NCBI GenBank assembly: GCA_039920745.1
Contig: JBDSDD010000052.1
Span: 3,588 to 67,587, forward strand
DNA from: Scleromatobacter sp039920745
GTDB taxonomy: Bacteria > Pseudomonadota > Gammaproteobacteria > Burkholderiales > Burkholderiaceae_C
Reading direction: 5' to 3'
DNA length: 64,000 nt
A program made the position numbers and the translations under genes. Positions 28,521 to 36,693 of this stretch are shown one piece after another. Position 1 is the stretch's first letter; the number at the start of each line of letters is the position of its first letter. Under the pieces are notes generated by a model. That model did no database searches. It saw only the letters and a program-made list of their open reading frames with translations, and was not told the origin of the DNA.

Positions 28521-28556
28521 CATTCCAGCGAAGCTCAGGCGAGCTCCGGTGGAATG
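28521..28556. repeat. Imperfect hairpin in the pnp leader
   Basis: CATTCCA (28521-28527) and TGGAATG (28550-28556) are perfect inverted copies, with inner GAGCTC-type complementarity (AAGCTC / GAGCTC) around an internal loop. Located about 80-115 nt before the pnp start on the transcribed strand; a candidate processing stem. Confidence 0.45.
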
Positions 28557-28599
28557 ACACATCGGCGCCGGCAAGGCAACGGTGCAAACTCCAAACGCA

Positions 28600-28634
28600 A
28601 AGAGCCTGTCGGGGACGATTCCAGACAGGCTCTT
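28600..28634 (-). terminator. Stem-loop between rpsO and pnp
   Basis: AAGAGCCTGTC and GACAGGCTCTT form a perfect 11-bp stem with a 13-nt loop, 16 bp after the rpsO stop. On the minus strand it is followed by TTTGCGTTTGG, a poor U tract, so it is probably a leaky terminator or an mRNA-stabilising stem separating rpsO from pnp. Confidence 0.65.
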
Positions 28635-28650
28635 CTTGCTCATCAGTGCT

Positions 28651-28914
28651 TTACTTGCGCAGGCCGAGCTTGCCGATCAGCGCGAGGTAACGGCTGGCAT
28701 CCGTCTTCTTCAGGTAGGCCAGCAGGCTCTTGCGCGAGTTGACCATCTTCAGCAGGCCGCGGCGACCATGGTGGTCCTTGGCGTGCAGCTTGAAGTGGGG
28801 GGTCAGCGCGTTGATGCGCGCGGTCAGCAGAGCGACCTGGACTTCCGGGGATCCGGTATCGCCCGTGCCGCGAGCGTGTGCGGCGACGACGTCTGCCTTG
28901 ATGAATTCAGTCAT
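28651..28914 (-). CDS. rpsO: 30S ribosomal protein S15
   Basis: 87 residues, matching the family (88-89). Signatures: DTGSPEVQVALLTARIN (residues about 19-35) and KDHHGRRGLLKMV (about 45-57). Binds 16S rRNA early in 30S assembly. ATG 28914 (MTEFIKADVV) is the expected N-terminus. The frame stays open upstream to 29151 but is not coding. rpsO-pnp synteny is widely conserved. Confidence 0.97.
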   Translation of the reverse strand: MTEFIKADVVAAHARGTGDTGSPEVQVALLTARINALTPHFKLHAKDHHGRRGLLKMVNSRKSLLAYLKKTDASRYLALIGKLGLRK

Positions 28915-29125
28915 GCGGATTTCCTGTGATGTTGAATCGGAAACCGGCAGTGCTGACCCGGGACGGATTTCCCGGACTCGCAGCCACGACGCGACCGCAA
29001 GGTGCGGGTGGCCTGCTCGGTTTCCTTGACGACTTGCGCACCCGAGTGAAACCGACCCGGGGCGTGCTGGACTGCCTTCGCTGCCGCGCTCCTGCAAAGG
29101 AAAGCCGCAACCAGACAAGCAAAAG

Positions 29126-29156
29126 ATTATAGCCCAGGGATGGGTCGACACGCCAA
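29126..29156 (-). promoter_or_regulatory. Probable sigma70 promoter of rpsO
   Basis: Consensus TATAAT on the minus strand (29126-29131) with TTGGCG (29151-29156) 19 bp upstream. Transcription would give a leader of about 200 nt before rpsO, long enough for S15 autoregulatory structure. Confidence 0.55.
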
Positions 29157-29288
29157 TGTCCGTGCCCGTCGGGCCGGGGCGCCCGGCCCGCCACCGTCGC
29201 GCCAGCCACCGGATCCGGCCCGGCAGCGGGCGCCAATCGTGGGTTCGGGCGCCGGATTTTCAATGCGCACGGCGGAAAAATATCGCCT

Positions 29289-29316
29289 CTTGAAACGGTT
29301 TCGAGCGAGGCCAAGT
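29289..29316 (+). promoter_or_regulatory. Candidate heat-shock (sigma32) promoter of hsp20
   Basis: CTTGAAA (29289-29295) matches the sigma32 -35 box exactly; 15 bp later GGCCAAGT partly matches the CCCCATNT -10 box. A GAAAC-G-GTTTC inverted repeat (29292-29302) overlaps the -35. It lies 80 bp before the hsp20 start, in keeping with heat-shock control. Confidence 0.5.
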
Positions 29317-29396
29317 TGGAAGTCATGCGACGCTGACCTGACGCCGACTTTCCGGCCAGCACGACGTCCACGAACCCTCCCAACCAAGGAATCATC

Positions 29397-29876
29397 ATGT
29401 TCATCGTCCCCGTTTCCCGTCGTTCCGCTGCCCGCGCCCATCACTTCGACCGCCTGCTCGACACCGCCTTCGACCAGTTGTTCGTCCAGCCCGCCGCCAA
29501 CTCGGCGCCGGTGCGCCGCCCAGCCATCGACGTCAGCGAGTCCGATCGCGGCTACATCGTGACGCTGGATGTGCCCGGAGTGACCCGCGAGGACGTCAAG
29601 GTGTCCATCGACGGCCGCAGTGTGAGCATCGTCGCCGAAGCCCGCGCCGCCGAAGTCGCGGTCGACGCGCCGGCCGTCGACGCCGCCGCCACGCAAACCG
29701 CCAAGGCCAGCGACCGGGTGCTCCTGCGCGAACGCGCGGTCGCCAGCTACGCCCGCAGCTTCACGTTGCAATCGGAGATCGACCAGTCGACCTCGCAAGC
29801 CAAGCTCGACAACGGCGTGCTGACGCTGACGCTGGTCAAGCGCGACCCGGTGTCGACCCAGATCTCGGTCAACTGA
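29397..29876 (+). CDS. Small heat-shock protein, Hsp20/alpha-crystallin family
   Basis: 159 residues. The alpha-crystallin domain spans about 40-150: it opens with PAIDVSESDRGYIVTLDVPGV and closes with AKLDNGVLTLTLVKR, where the normal A-x-x-x-n-G-v-L motif is visible. An unusual Ala/Val-rich insertion (about residues 85-105) sits in the middle. ATP-independent holdase chaperone. AAGGA ribosome site about 6 bp before ATG 29397. Monocistronic: heat-shock-type promoter upstream, strong terminator downstream. Confidence 0.93.
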   Translation: MFIVPVSRRSAARAHHFDRLLDTAFDQLFVQPAANSAPVRRPAIDVSESDRGYIVTLDVPGVTREDVKVSIDGRSVSIVAEARAAEVAVDAPAVDAAATQTAKASDRVLLRERAVASYARSFTLQSEIDQSTSQAKLDNGVLTLTLVKRDPVSTQISVN

Positions 29877-29937
29877 GGTCGTTGAACAACCGGCCACCCC
29901 GGTCCTGGCGGCGGCTCCCAACCGCTCCGCTGCCCGC

Positions 29938-29973
29938 AGTCCTTCGCGCGATCTCGTGCGAGGGACTTTTTTT
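29938..29973 (+). terminator. Rho-independent terminator after hsp20
   Basis: AGTCCTTCGC pairs with GCGAGGGACT (10 bp, one G-U) around a 10-nt loop and is followed by seven T (29967-29973). Confidence 0.9.
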
Positions 29974-30093
29974 CGTCGGTGGCCGGGCCGCTTCAAAGCG
30001 GTCGAGGGGCGAACTCCGCCCGGCCGCGAATCGCGCAAGATATGATGCCAATTAAGTACCACTTTGGTGCACGACCTCGATTGGCACCCCACC

Positions 30094-31707
30094 ATGACCG
30101 ACACCTCCACCACCAACCAGTTCACCCAGACCGTCGCCGCGCGGCCCGTCGGCGGCTCGACCGATGCCGAGCCGCCGGTGCGCCACGTCTGCATCGTCGG
30201 CGGCGGAACGGCGGGCTGGATGACGGCCTTGCTGCTGGCCCGCTCCAGCTACGGCCCGCGGCTGCAGGTCACGGTGCTGGAGTCGCCCCAGGTCGCCACC
30301 ATCGGCGTCGGCGAAGGCTCCACGCCCTGGCTGCGTGGATTCTTCGACAGCGTCGACATCGAAGAGGCCGAGTGGATGCCGGCCTGCAACGCGACCTACA
30401 AGAACGGGGTCACCTTCAAGGACTGGTCCACCAAGCCGGGGTACGAGAGCTACTTCCATCCGTTCGCGTCGATGCTGGACAACATGACGATGGGCCAGTT
30501 CATCCACAACGTCCACGCGCGGCTGAACAACGCCGACGTGCATGCCCATCCCGACCGCTATTTCATCGCCGCGGAACTGGCCCGCACCGACAAGGGCCCG
30601 AAGCCTGCGCACCAGTTCCCGTTCGACGTCTGGTACGGCTACCACTTCGACTCGACGCTGCTGGGCCAATTCCTGCGCCGCAAGTCAGTCGAGCGCGGCG
30701 TGCGCCACCTGGAGCGCCACGTCACGCAGGTGTTGCTCGACCAACACGGCGACATCGACCGCCTGCAACTCGATGGCGACGAGACGCTGGCCGCTGACTT
30801 TTTCGTCGACTGCACCGGCTTCTCCTCGCTGCTGATCGGCAAGGCGCTGGAGACACCGTTCAAGTCCTACTCGGACAACCTGTTCAACGATTCGGCCATC
30901 GCCCTGCCCTCGCCGATCGACGCACCGCTCAGCTCGCAGACTGTCTCCACCGCCCTGAAGCACGGCTGGGCCTGGAAGATCCCGCTCACCAACCGCTACG
31001 GTAACGGCTACGTCTACAGCAGCGCGCACTGCTCGGCAGACGAGGCGGAAACCGAACTGCGCCAGCACCTGGGGCTGCTCGACGCCGACGTCAAGCCGGT
31101 GCACCTCAAGATGCGCGTGGGCAGCATGGCCAAGCACTGGAACCGCAACTGCGTGGCCATCGGCCTGGCGCAGGGGTTCATCGAGCCCCTCGAAGCGACC
31201 GCCCTGCTGCTCGTGCAGCGCACCGCGATGGCGCTGGTCGAGGCACTTGAAGCGGGCGACCTGAGCGAAGCCGCGCAGACGCGCTTCAACGCCGCCATCC
31301 ATCGCCACTTCGAGGGCACGCGCGACTTCATCGTCGCGCACTACAAGACGAATTCGCGCACCGACACGGACTACTGGCGGGCGAACGCGGCCAATACGAA
31401 CCTGTCGGATCCGCTGCGCGAGCTGCTGGGCACGTGGCTGGCTCGGCAACCGCTGATCGGCGGCTTGCAGAAGGGGCGCTTCGGCTATGGCTTCTCGACG
31501 ATGTCGTGGTACGCCTTGCTGGCCGGCGTCGGCGTCTTCCCGGATGAAGGCCTGCGGCCGGCGACTGCGGCGGAAGCGCAGTACGACCCGGCCACCATCG
31601 ACAACCTGCTCTCGCGCAGCGCACTCAACTTCCAGGACCACCGCGAGTTGCTGCGCAACATTCCGCCCAAGCCCACCGAGCGGGCGCTGCACCTCTATCA
31701 ATGGTGA
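30094..31707 (+). CDS. Flavin-dependent tryptophan-halogenase-like protein, orphan
   Basis: 537 residues of the flavin-dependent halogenase superfamily. FAD motif CIVGGGTAGWMTALLL near residues 32-47; IGVGEGSTP near 71; GWAWKIP near residue 290, which keeps the WxWxIP signature separating halogenases from monooxygenases. In PrnA-type enzymes the catalytic Lys79 lies just after the VGE motif; here the aligned stretch is PWLRGFF, with Arg (or a one-residue gap) instead. Such divergent members are common in proteobacteria, often beside TonB receptors; none is here, nor is a flavin reductase. ATG 30094 is preferred over a TTG at 30064. Substrate unknown; halogenation is not assured. Confidence 0.85.
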   Translation: MTDTSTTNQFTQTVAARPVGGSTDAEPPVRHVCIVGGGTAGWMTALLLARSSYGPRLQVTVLESPQVATIGVGEGSTPWLRGFFDSVDIEEAEWMPACNATYKNGVTFKDWSTKPGYESYFHPFASMLDNMTMGQFIHNVHARLNNADVHAHPDRYFIAAELARTDKGPKPAHQFPFDVWYGYHFDSTLLGQFLRRKSVERGVRHLERHVTQVLLDQHGDIDRLQLDGDETLAADFFVDCTGFSSLLIGKALETPFKSYSDNLFNDSAIALPSPIDAPLSSQTVSTALKHGWAWKIPLTNRYGNGYVYSSAHCSADEAETELRQHLGLLDADVKPVHLKMRVGSMAKHWNRNCVAIGLAQGFIEPLEATALLLVQRTAMALVEALEAGDLSEAAQTRFNAAIHRHFEGTRDFIVAHYKTNSRTDTDYWRANAANTNLSDPLRELLGTWLARQPLIGGLQKGRFGYGFSTMSWYALLAGVGVFPDEGLRPATAAEAQYDPATIDNLLSRSALNFQDHRELLRNIPPKPTERALHLYQW

Positions 31708-31732
31708 AGGCCGGCTCGATGCGCCGCCCGGT

Positions 31733-32764
31733 TCAGGCCTGCATCAGCGGCCAGCGCGGCTTCACGTCGAACGCGTAGTTGGCCTGCGCCAGCGACGGAT
31801 CACCCTGCAGCCGCATCGCTGCGGCCAGCGCGATCATCGCGCCATTGTCGGTACACAGCGCGAGCTCCGGGTAATGCACGCGCAGGCCGCGGCGCGCAGC
31901 GGCGGCGTTGAGTTGCTCGCGAAGGCGCGTGTTGGCGCCCACGCCACCGGCCACGACGAGGCGCGACAGCTTCGTCTGCTGCAACGCGCGCAGCGACTTC
32001 TTGACGAGCACGTCGCAGATCGCGGCCTGCGTGCTCGCCGCGAGGTCAGCGCGCTGTGGATCCGTGGGCAGCGGGCCGAGCCGGTTCATCGCCGTCAGCA
32101 CGGCCGTCTTCAGGCCCGAGAACGAGAAGTCAAGGTCGCCGCTGTGAAGCAAGGGTCGCGGCAATGCAACGGCGTCGGGGTCGCCGAGCAGCGCGAGCGC
32201 GGCCAGCGCCGGGCCGCCCGGATAGCCGAGCCCGAGCAGCTTGGCGGACTTGTCGAAGGCCTCGCCGGCGGCGTCGTCGATGGTTTCGCCGAGCAGCTCG
32301 TAGCGACCCACGCCATCCACGCGCATCAGCTGCGTGTGGCCACCCGAGACCAGCAGCGCGACGAACGGGAACTCCGGCGGATCGGCCGACAGGAACGGCG
32401 ACATCAGGTGGCCTTCGAGGTGATGGACGCCGAGCGTCGGCTTGCCCAGCGAGGCGGCGAGCGCGCAGGCGACACCCGCGCCCACGAGGAGCGCACCCGC
32501 CAATCCGGGCCCGCGCGTGAACGCGACGACGTCGATGTCGGCCTTGGTCAGCGCCGCGTCCGCGAGCGCCTCCTCGAGCAGCGGCAACACCCGCCACACG
32601 TGGTCGCGCGAGGCCAGCTCCGGCACCACGCCGCCATAGGCCTGGTGCATCCGGATCTGGCTATGCAAGGCCTGCGACCGCAACAACGGCACGCCGCCGT
32701 CCTTTGTTTCGACAAGCGCGACGCCGGTCTCGTCGCATGAAGATTCGATACCCAAAACGATCAT
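31733..32764 (-). CDS. tsaD: tRNA N6-adenosine threonylcarbamoyltransferase TsaD
   Basis: 343-residue ASKHA-fold enzyme that, with TsaB and TsaE, transfers threonylcarbamoyl to A37 of ANN-decoding tRNAs. GIESSCDETG at residues 5-14 and the metal-binding HHLEGHL motif near residue 110 are intact, as is SGGHTQLM near 137. Length matches the family. Essential in most bacteria. Convergent with the halogenase-like gene, 25 bp apart. Confidence 0.97.
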   Translation of the reverse strand: MIVLGIESSCDETGVALVETKDGGVPLLRSQALHSQIRMHQAYGGVVPELASRDHVWRVLPLLEEALADAALTKADIDVVAFTRGPGLAGALLVGAGVACALAASLGKPTLGVHHLEGHLMSPFLSADPPEFPFVALLVSGGHTQLMRVDGVGRYELLGETIDDAAGEAFDKSAKLLGLGYPGGPALAALALLGDPDAVALPRPLLHSGDLDFSFSGLKTAVLTAMNRLGPLPTDPQRADLAASTQAAICDVLVKKSLRALQQTKLSRLVVAGGVGANTRLREQLNAAAARRGLRVHYPELALCTDNGAMIALAAAMRLQGDPSLAQANYAFDVKPRWPLMQA

Positions 32765-32952
32765 GAGGCAGTGTAAGTGTGCATTAATCGACTCGTTTGG
32801 TTACAACCCAGGTGCCAGTTCGCTTCCGCAAAATGAATTGGCCGGTTTTAATTGGGCTTGTGGTGATATTCGGCCTCACCGCCTGGATCGACAATCGTCA
32901 GATCGTCGAGATCAGACCATTCAAACAGAGCCGTAGACTGTCGTTGGGAAAC

Positions 32953-33237
32953 ATGAAGCAATACAAACTCACTGCTTGGCCGGACCTCACTCCGCGATTC
33001 CAATCCACCGCGATGCGCCGCGTCGTGAGCGAGTTGTCCCAACGCTTTGTCAGCGTCCGGGATCTCGCTCGCAGCAGCGGTGCCGCTGGCCGCGATATCG
33101 AGGAGCTCGTCGCGAAGCTCGACAAGGACGGCATGTTGATGACCCGCGCCACGCCGCAGTCTGTCAACCAGGCCGGCGCCTGGCGCCAGTGGTGGCCGGT
33201 GGCCGCCGTTCGCGGCATGGTTCGCGAGTGGCGCTGA
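32953..33237 (+). CDS. Small hypothetical protein, possibly winged-helix
   Basis: 94 residues from ATG 32953 (MKQYKLTAWPDLTP). The central part (VVSELSQRFVSVRDLARSSG, then IEELVAKLDKDGML) looks like a winged helix-turn-helix, with a basic/aromatic C-terminus. The frame is open from a TTG at 32797, and an ATG at 32833 would add a hydrophobic N-terminal helix, but that stretch has weaker codon bias. Similar short proteins with an MKQYKLTAWP-like start occur in Burkholderiales from memory. Terminator follows. Function unknown. Confidence 0.6.
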   Translation: MKQYKLTAWPDLTPRFQSTAMRRVVSELSQRFVSVRDLARSSGAAGRDIEELVAKLDKDGMLMTRATPQSVNQAGAWRQWWPVAAVRGMVREWR

Positions 33238-33287
33238 AAGTTCAATGAAAGCGCGCTGACGGCAGCCTCCCCTGCCTGTCCACGCAA

Positions 33288-33309
33288 AGCGGCCTCCGGG
33301 CCGCTTTTT
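33288..33309 (+). terminator. Rho-independent terminator
   Basis: AGCGGCC, TCCG tetraloop (a UNCG-type stable loop), GGCCGCT and five T. It sits between the convergent small gene and fdx, and may act in both directions because AAA precedes the stem. Confidence 0.85.
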
Positions 33310-33358
33310 CATTTGTCATCCGAGGCACTGACGCCAATGTGACAACTCGGTGACCGAC

Positions 33359-33697
33359 TCAGTGATTCTCCCTGGCGTGGTTGATCGTGTATTTCGGAAT
33401 CTCGATCACGAGATCCGTCGCGGCCACGATGGCCTGGCAGGACAGGCGCGATTGCGGCGTCAGGCCCCAGGCACGATCGAGCAGGTCGTCCTCGGTCTCG
33501 TCGGCTTCGCCCAGCGAGCGCAGGCCCTCGCGCACGATCACGTGGCAGGTGGTGCAGGCGCAGCTCATGTCGCAGGCGTGCTCGATGGCGACGCCGTTTT
33601 CCAGCAGCGCCTCGCACACGGACGTGCCAGGCGCGGCCTCGATGGTCTTGCCTTGGGGGCAGAGCTCGGCGTGGGGAAGAATCCTGATGACGGTCAT
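33359..33697 (-). CDS. fdx: ISC-type [2Fe-2S] ferredoxin
   Basis: 112-residue adrenodoxin-like ferredoxin of the Isc system. Cluster cysteines are in ACDMSCACTTCHV (C-x5-C-x2-C, about residues 41-52) and LSCQAI (about residue 87). Supplies electrons for Fe-S cluster assembly on IscU. Last gene of the cluster, 8 bp after hscA. Confidence 0.96.
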   Translation of the reverse strand: MTVIRILPHAELCPQGKTIEAAPGTSVCEALLENGVAIEHACDMSCACTTCHVIVREGLRSLGEADETEDDLLDRAWGLTPQSRLSCQAIVAATDLVIEIPKYTINHARENH

Positions 33698-33705
33698 GGG
33701 TTGGT

Positions 33706-35574
33706 TCAGATCTCGTTGACGTTGCGACCTGCGAGCGCGTCGCGGATGCCGCGGTTCATGCGGGCGGCGGCGAAGCCTTCGGTGCCATCGGCAAGCGCCT
33801 CGACGGCTGCCTCGATCGCGCGCGCCTCGCCCGCGTCACGCGCGCTGGCGCGCACGCGCGCGACAAGCGCGTCGATGTCCGTGCGCTCCTGTGCTTGCAG
33901 CAGGTCGCCGTCGGCGGCCAGCGCCGATTCGGTCGCCAGCACCATGCGCTCGGCGTCCACCTGGGCCTCGCGCAGGCTGCGCGCGACCATGTCGGACTCG
34001 GCGGTCGCGAAGCCGTCCTTGAGCATGCCAGCCACCTGCTCGTCGCTCAGGCCGTAGCTGGGCTTGACGACGATCGCCGCCTCCACGCCCGAGCCCAGCT
34101 CCTTGGCACTGACGCTGAGAAGGCCGTCGGCGTCGACCTGGAACGTGACGCGGATGCGCGCCGCGCCGGCCACCATCGGCGGGATGCCGCGCAGCTCGAA
34201 GCGCGCCAGCGAGCGGCATTCGGAGACCAGCTCACGCTCGCCCTGCACCACGTGCACGGCCATGGCGGTCTGGCCATCCTTGAAGGTGGTGAAGTCCTGC
34301 GCCTTGGCGGTGGGGATCGTCGAGTTGCGCTCGATCACGCGCTCCACCAGCCCGCCCATCGTCTCCAGGCCCAGCGACAGCGGCGTCACGTCCAGCAGCA
34401 GCAGATCGCCGCTGGTGGCGTTGCCGGCCAGCGCGTTGGCCTGGATCGAGGCGCCCAGCGCGACGACCTCGTCCGGGTTCAGGTTGGTCAGCGCCGGCTT
34501 GCCGAACAGCGTGGCGATCGCCTCGCGCACGACGGGCATGCGCGTGGAGCCGCCCACCATCACGACGCCCTGCACGTCTTCGGCCAGCACCTTGGCATCG
34601 CGCAGCACGCGCTTGAGCAGGCGCAGCGTCGTGGCCGTCAATTCGGCCGTGGCGGCCTCGAATTCGGCGCGATCGACATCCAACTCATGGGCCTGTCCGT
34701 CGACCTCGAACGCCACGCCGACCTCATCCGCCTCGCTCAGCGCTTCCTTGGCGCGACGCGCCTCGGTCTGCACGCGTCGGCGTTCGCGCGGGGTGAGTTC
34801 CTCGAGTGTCTTCAAGCCGGCGCGCTGCAGGAGCGCACTGGCCAGGCGCTGGTCGTAGTCGTCGCCGCCGAGCGCGGAGTCGCCGCCGGTGGCCACGACC
34901 TCGAACACGCCGCGCGCCAGGCGCAGCAGCGATATGTCGAAGGTGCCGCCGCCCAGGTCGTAGACCGCGTACAGGCCTTCGACGCCCTCGTCGAGGCCAT
35001 AGGCGATCGCGGCGGCGGTTGGCTCGTTGATCAGGCGCAGCACGTTGAGACCGGCCAACTGCGCGGCGTCCTTGGTGGCCTGGCGTTGCGCGTCGTCGAA
35101 ATAGGCGGGCACGGTGATGACCGCGCCGAAGACGTCATCGTCGAAAGTGTCCTCGGCGCGGAAGCGCAGCGTCGCCAGGATCTCGGCCGACACCTCCACC
35201 GCCGTCTTGACGCCATCGCGCGTTCGCACGCCCACCATGCCCGGCTGGTCGACGAACTGGTAAGGCAGGCGCTGGTGCCCCGCGACGTCGGCCAGCATGC
35301 GGCCCATGAAGCGCTTGGCGGAGACGACGGTGTTCTCGGCGTCGTCGCTCTGTGACTCGAGCGCCGCGTGGCCGATCTGACGGCCGCCGTCCTCCAGGTA
35401 GCGCACGGCCGACGGCAGGATCACGCGGCCGTCGTCGTCGGGCAGGCACTCGGCGACGCCATGGCGCACCGCCGCCACCAGCGAATGCGTGGTGCCGAGG
35501 TCGATGCCCACCGCGATGCGCCTCTGGTGCGGATCGGGCGCCTGGCCGGGTTCGGAGATCTGGAGCAATGCCAT
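33706..35574 (-). CDS. hscA: Fe-S cluster assembly chaperone HscA (Hsp70 family)
   Basis: 622 residues: nucleotide-binding domain from about 20 to 395 (VGIDLGTTHSLVAAV at 22-36, AVYDLGGGTFDISLL near 205) and a substrate-binding domain with lid to the end. Binds the LPPVK motif of IscU, driven by HscB, to release clusters. Length matches HscA rather than DnaK (about 640). In operon between hscB and fdx. Confidence 0.96.
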   Translation of the reverse strand: MALLQISEPGQAPDPHQRRIAVGIDLGTTHSLVAAVRHGVAECLPDDDGRVILPSAVRYLEDGGRQIGHAALESQSDDAENTVVSAKRFMGRMLADVAGHQRLPYQFVDQPGMVGVRTRDGVKTAVEVSAEILATLRFRAEDTFDDDVFGAVITVPAYFDDAQRQATKDAAQLAGLNVLRLINEPTAAAIAYGLDEGVEGLYAVYDLGGGTFDISLLRLARGVFEVVATGGDSALGGDDYDQRLASALLQRAGLKTLEELTPRERRRVQTEARRAKEALSEADEVGVAFEVDGQAHELDVDRAEFEAATAELTATTLRLLKRVLRDAKVLAEDVQGVVMVGGSTRMPVVREAIATLFGKPALTNLNPDEVVALGASIQANALAGNATSGDLLLLDVTPLSLGLETMGGLVERVIERNSTIPTAKAQDFTTFKDGQTAMAVHVVQGERELVSECRSLARFELRGIPPMVAGAARIRVTFQVDADGLLSVSAKELGSGVEAAIVVKPSYGLSDEQVAGMLKDGFATAESDMVARSLREAQVDAERMVLATESALAADGDLLQAQERTDIDALVARVRASARDAGEARAIEAAVEALADGTEGFAAARMNRGIRDALAGRNVNEI

Positions 35575-35597
35575 TGGTCGTGGATTTCGAATTGTCT

Positions 35598-36131
35598 TTA
35601 TGAGAGCGCGTCGACGCGCTTGTCGATGTCACGCATGAACTTGTCGACGAACATCAAGCCGCGCACGCTCCCGGCGACGGCGCGCCAGTCCACGGCGCCA
35701 GTGGCGTCGATCTGGGCCTGGAGCGATTGCAGCGTGCCCTGGCGCGCGGCCACGACCTCGTGGGACAGCGCGTCGACGGCGTCCAGCGTCTTCGCGTCGG
35801 ACAGCGCGTCGCGCCATTCCATCTGTTGCATCAGGAAGGCGGTGGGCATCGCGGTGTTGCTCTCGGCTTCGATGTCGGCGCCGTGCAGCGAACAAAGGTA
35901 GGCGGCGCGAGCCAGCGGATCCTTCAGCCGGCGGTATGCCTCGTTGATGCGGATCGCCCACTGCATCGCGACGCGCTGCGCCGCGGCCGTCTCCGTCGCA
36001 AACCGATCAGGGTGCGCGGCACCCTGCAATTGCTTCCACTTGGTGTCGAGCTGCGCGAGGTCGAGCGCGAACCGTTCGGTCAGAGCGAACAGCTCGAAAT
36101 CGGTCGCAGCGATGCTCAGGCCGTCTTCCAC
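35598..36131 (-). CDS. hscB: Fe-S cluster co-chaperone HscB, with GTG start inside the upstream gene
   Basis: J-domain at residues about 8-80 with the HPD motif (AAHPDRF), then a helical C-terminal domain that binds IscU. No ATG exists near the conserved N-terminus. The best start is GTG 36131 with a GGAG ribosome site 5 bp ahead, giving 177 residues (family about 170-175). A CTG at 36119 overlapping the upstream TGA is the other possibility. Either way the gene starts inside or at the end of the GNAT gene, which implies translational coupling. Stimulates HscA ATPase. Confidence 0.92.
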   Translation of the reverse strand: MEDGLSIAATDFELFALTERFALDLAQLDTKWKQLQGAAHPDRFATETAAAQRVAMQWAIRINEAYRRLKDPLARAAYLCSLHGADIEAESNTAMPTAFLMQQMEWRDALSDAKTLDAVDALSHEVVAARQGTLQSLQAQIDATGAVDWRAVAGSVRGLMFVDKFMRDIDKRVDALS

Positions 36132-36601
36132 TGCTTCTCCAGGAAGAGCGACGACCCGTTGTCCGGATACTCGCCGAACGGGCCGCGCTCGGCGTAGCCG
36201 TTCGCGCGATACATGCGCGCCGCCGCGACGAGCTCCTCGCCCGTCTCCATCAACGCACGGTCCAGGCCTTGCGCGAGCAGCGCCGTCTCCAGCGCAGCTA
36301 GGATGCGCGGACCCAGCCGCGCACCGCGCTGCGCAGGCGACACGAACATGCGCTTGATCTCGCCGTAGGGTCGATGGCCTGTCGCCGGCTCGGCCGGCAT
36401 CGCCCGCACCGCACCGCAGCCGACGACCGTGTCGCCCTGCCAGGCGGCCAGGAACGTCACGCATGGGTGCTGCAGGGCCGCGACGTCGAGCAGGTAGTTC
36501 TGCTCAGGCGCATAGATCGTCGACAGGTAGGCATCGAGCTCGGCGATCAACGCGAGCACCTGCGGGTGATGGGGCGGCGTGGGTCGAATGTCGAGATTCA
36601 T
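36116..36601 (-). CDS. GNAT-family N-acetyltransferase embedded in the isc cluster
   Basis: 161 residues from ATG 36601 (MNLDIRPTPPHH). The acetyl-CoA site is the motif-A region GEIKRMFVSPAQRGARLGPRILAALE (about residues 82-107; R-G-x-x-L/G-x pattern), followed by YRANGYAERGPFGEY. Substrate not readable. Its C-terminus overlaps the hscB start by 16 bp, so hscB translation depends on it, and a terminator-like stem separates it from iscA. GNAT genes are not standard isc members. Confidence 0.85.
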   Translation of the reverse strand: MNLDIRPTPPHHPQVLALIAELDAYLSTIYAPEQNYLLDVAALQHPCVTFLAAWQGDTVVGCGAVRAMPAEPATGHRPYGEIKRMFVSPAQRGARLGPRILAALETALLAQGLDRALMETGEELVAAARMYRANGYAERGPFGEYPDNGSSLFLEKQWKTA

Positions 36602-36640
36602 GGGAACGACGAAAGCCCTCGGGAAACGGGATTCACCAAC

Positions 36641-36667
36641 AAAAAGGCGCGACAGCTGCCGCGCCTT
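36641..36667 (-). terminator. Rho-independent terminator-like stem after iscA
   Basis: On the minus strand AAGGCGCG, an 8-nt loop, CGCGCCTT and a total of five T (36641-36645). Lies 27 bp past the iscA stop and before the GNAT gene, so it may attenuate transcription into GNAT-hscB-hscA-fdx. Confidence 0.75.
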
Positions 36668-36693
36668 GGAGGCGTCCGCGGGAAACGGGCGTT

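Larger units (their letters stand above)
28915..29396. other. Divergent 482-bp intergenic region between rpsO and hsp20
   Basis: Contains the long rpsO leader with a TATAAT promoter element near 29126, and a heat-shock-type promoter near 29289 reading right. The stretch 29155-29270 is Pro/Gly-codon-like but has no convincing gene on either strand. Confidence 0.6.

Noticed and set aside
32797..32952. TTG/ATG upstream starts adding a membrane helix to the small protein at 32953
   Set aside because: Codon bias drops sharply in this stretch, and the MKQYKLTAWP start fits the remembered family N-terminus better; kept only as an alternative.
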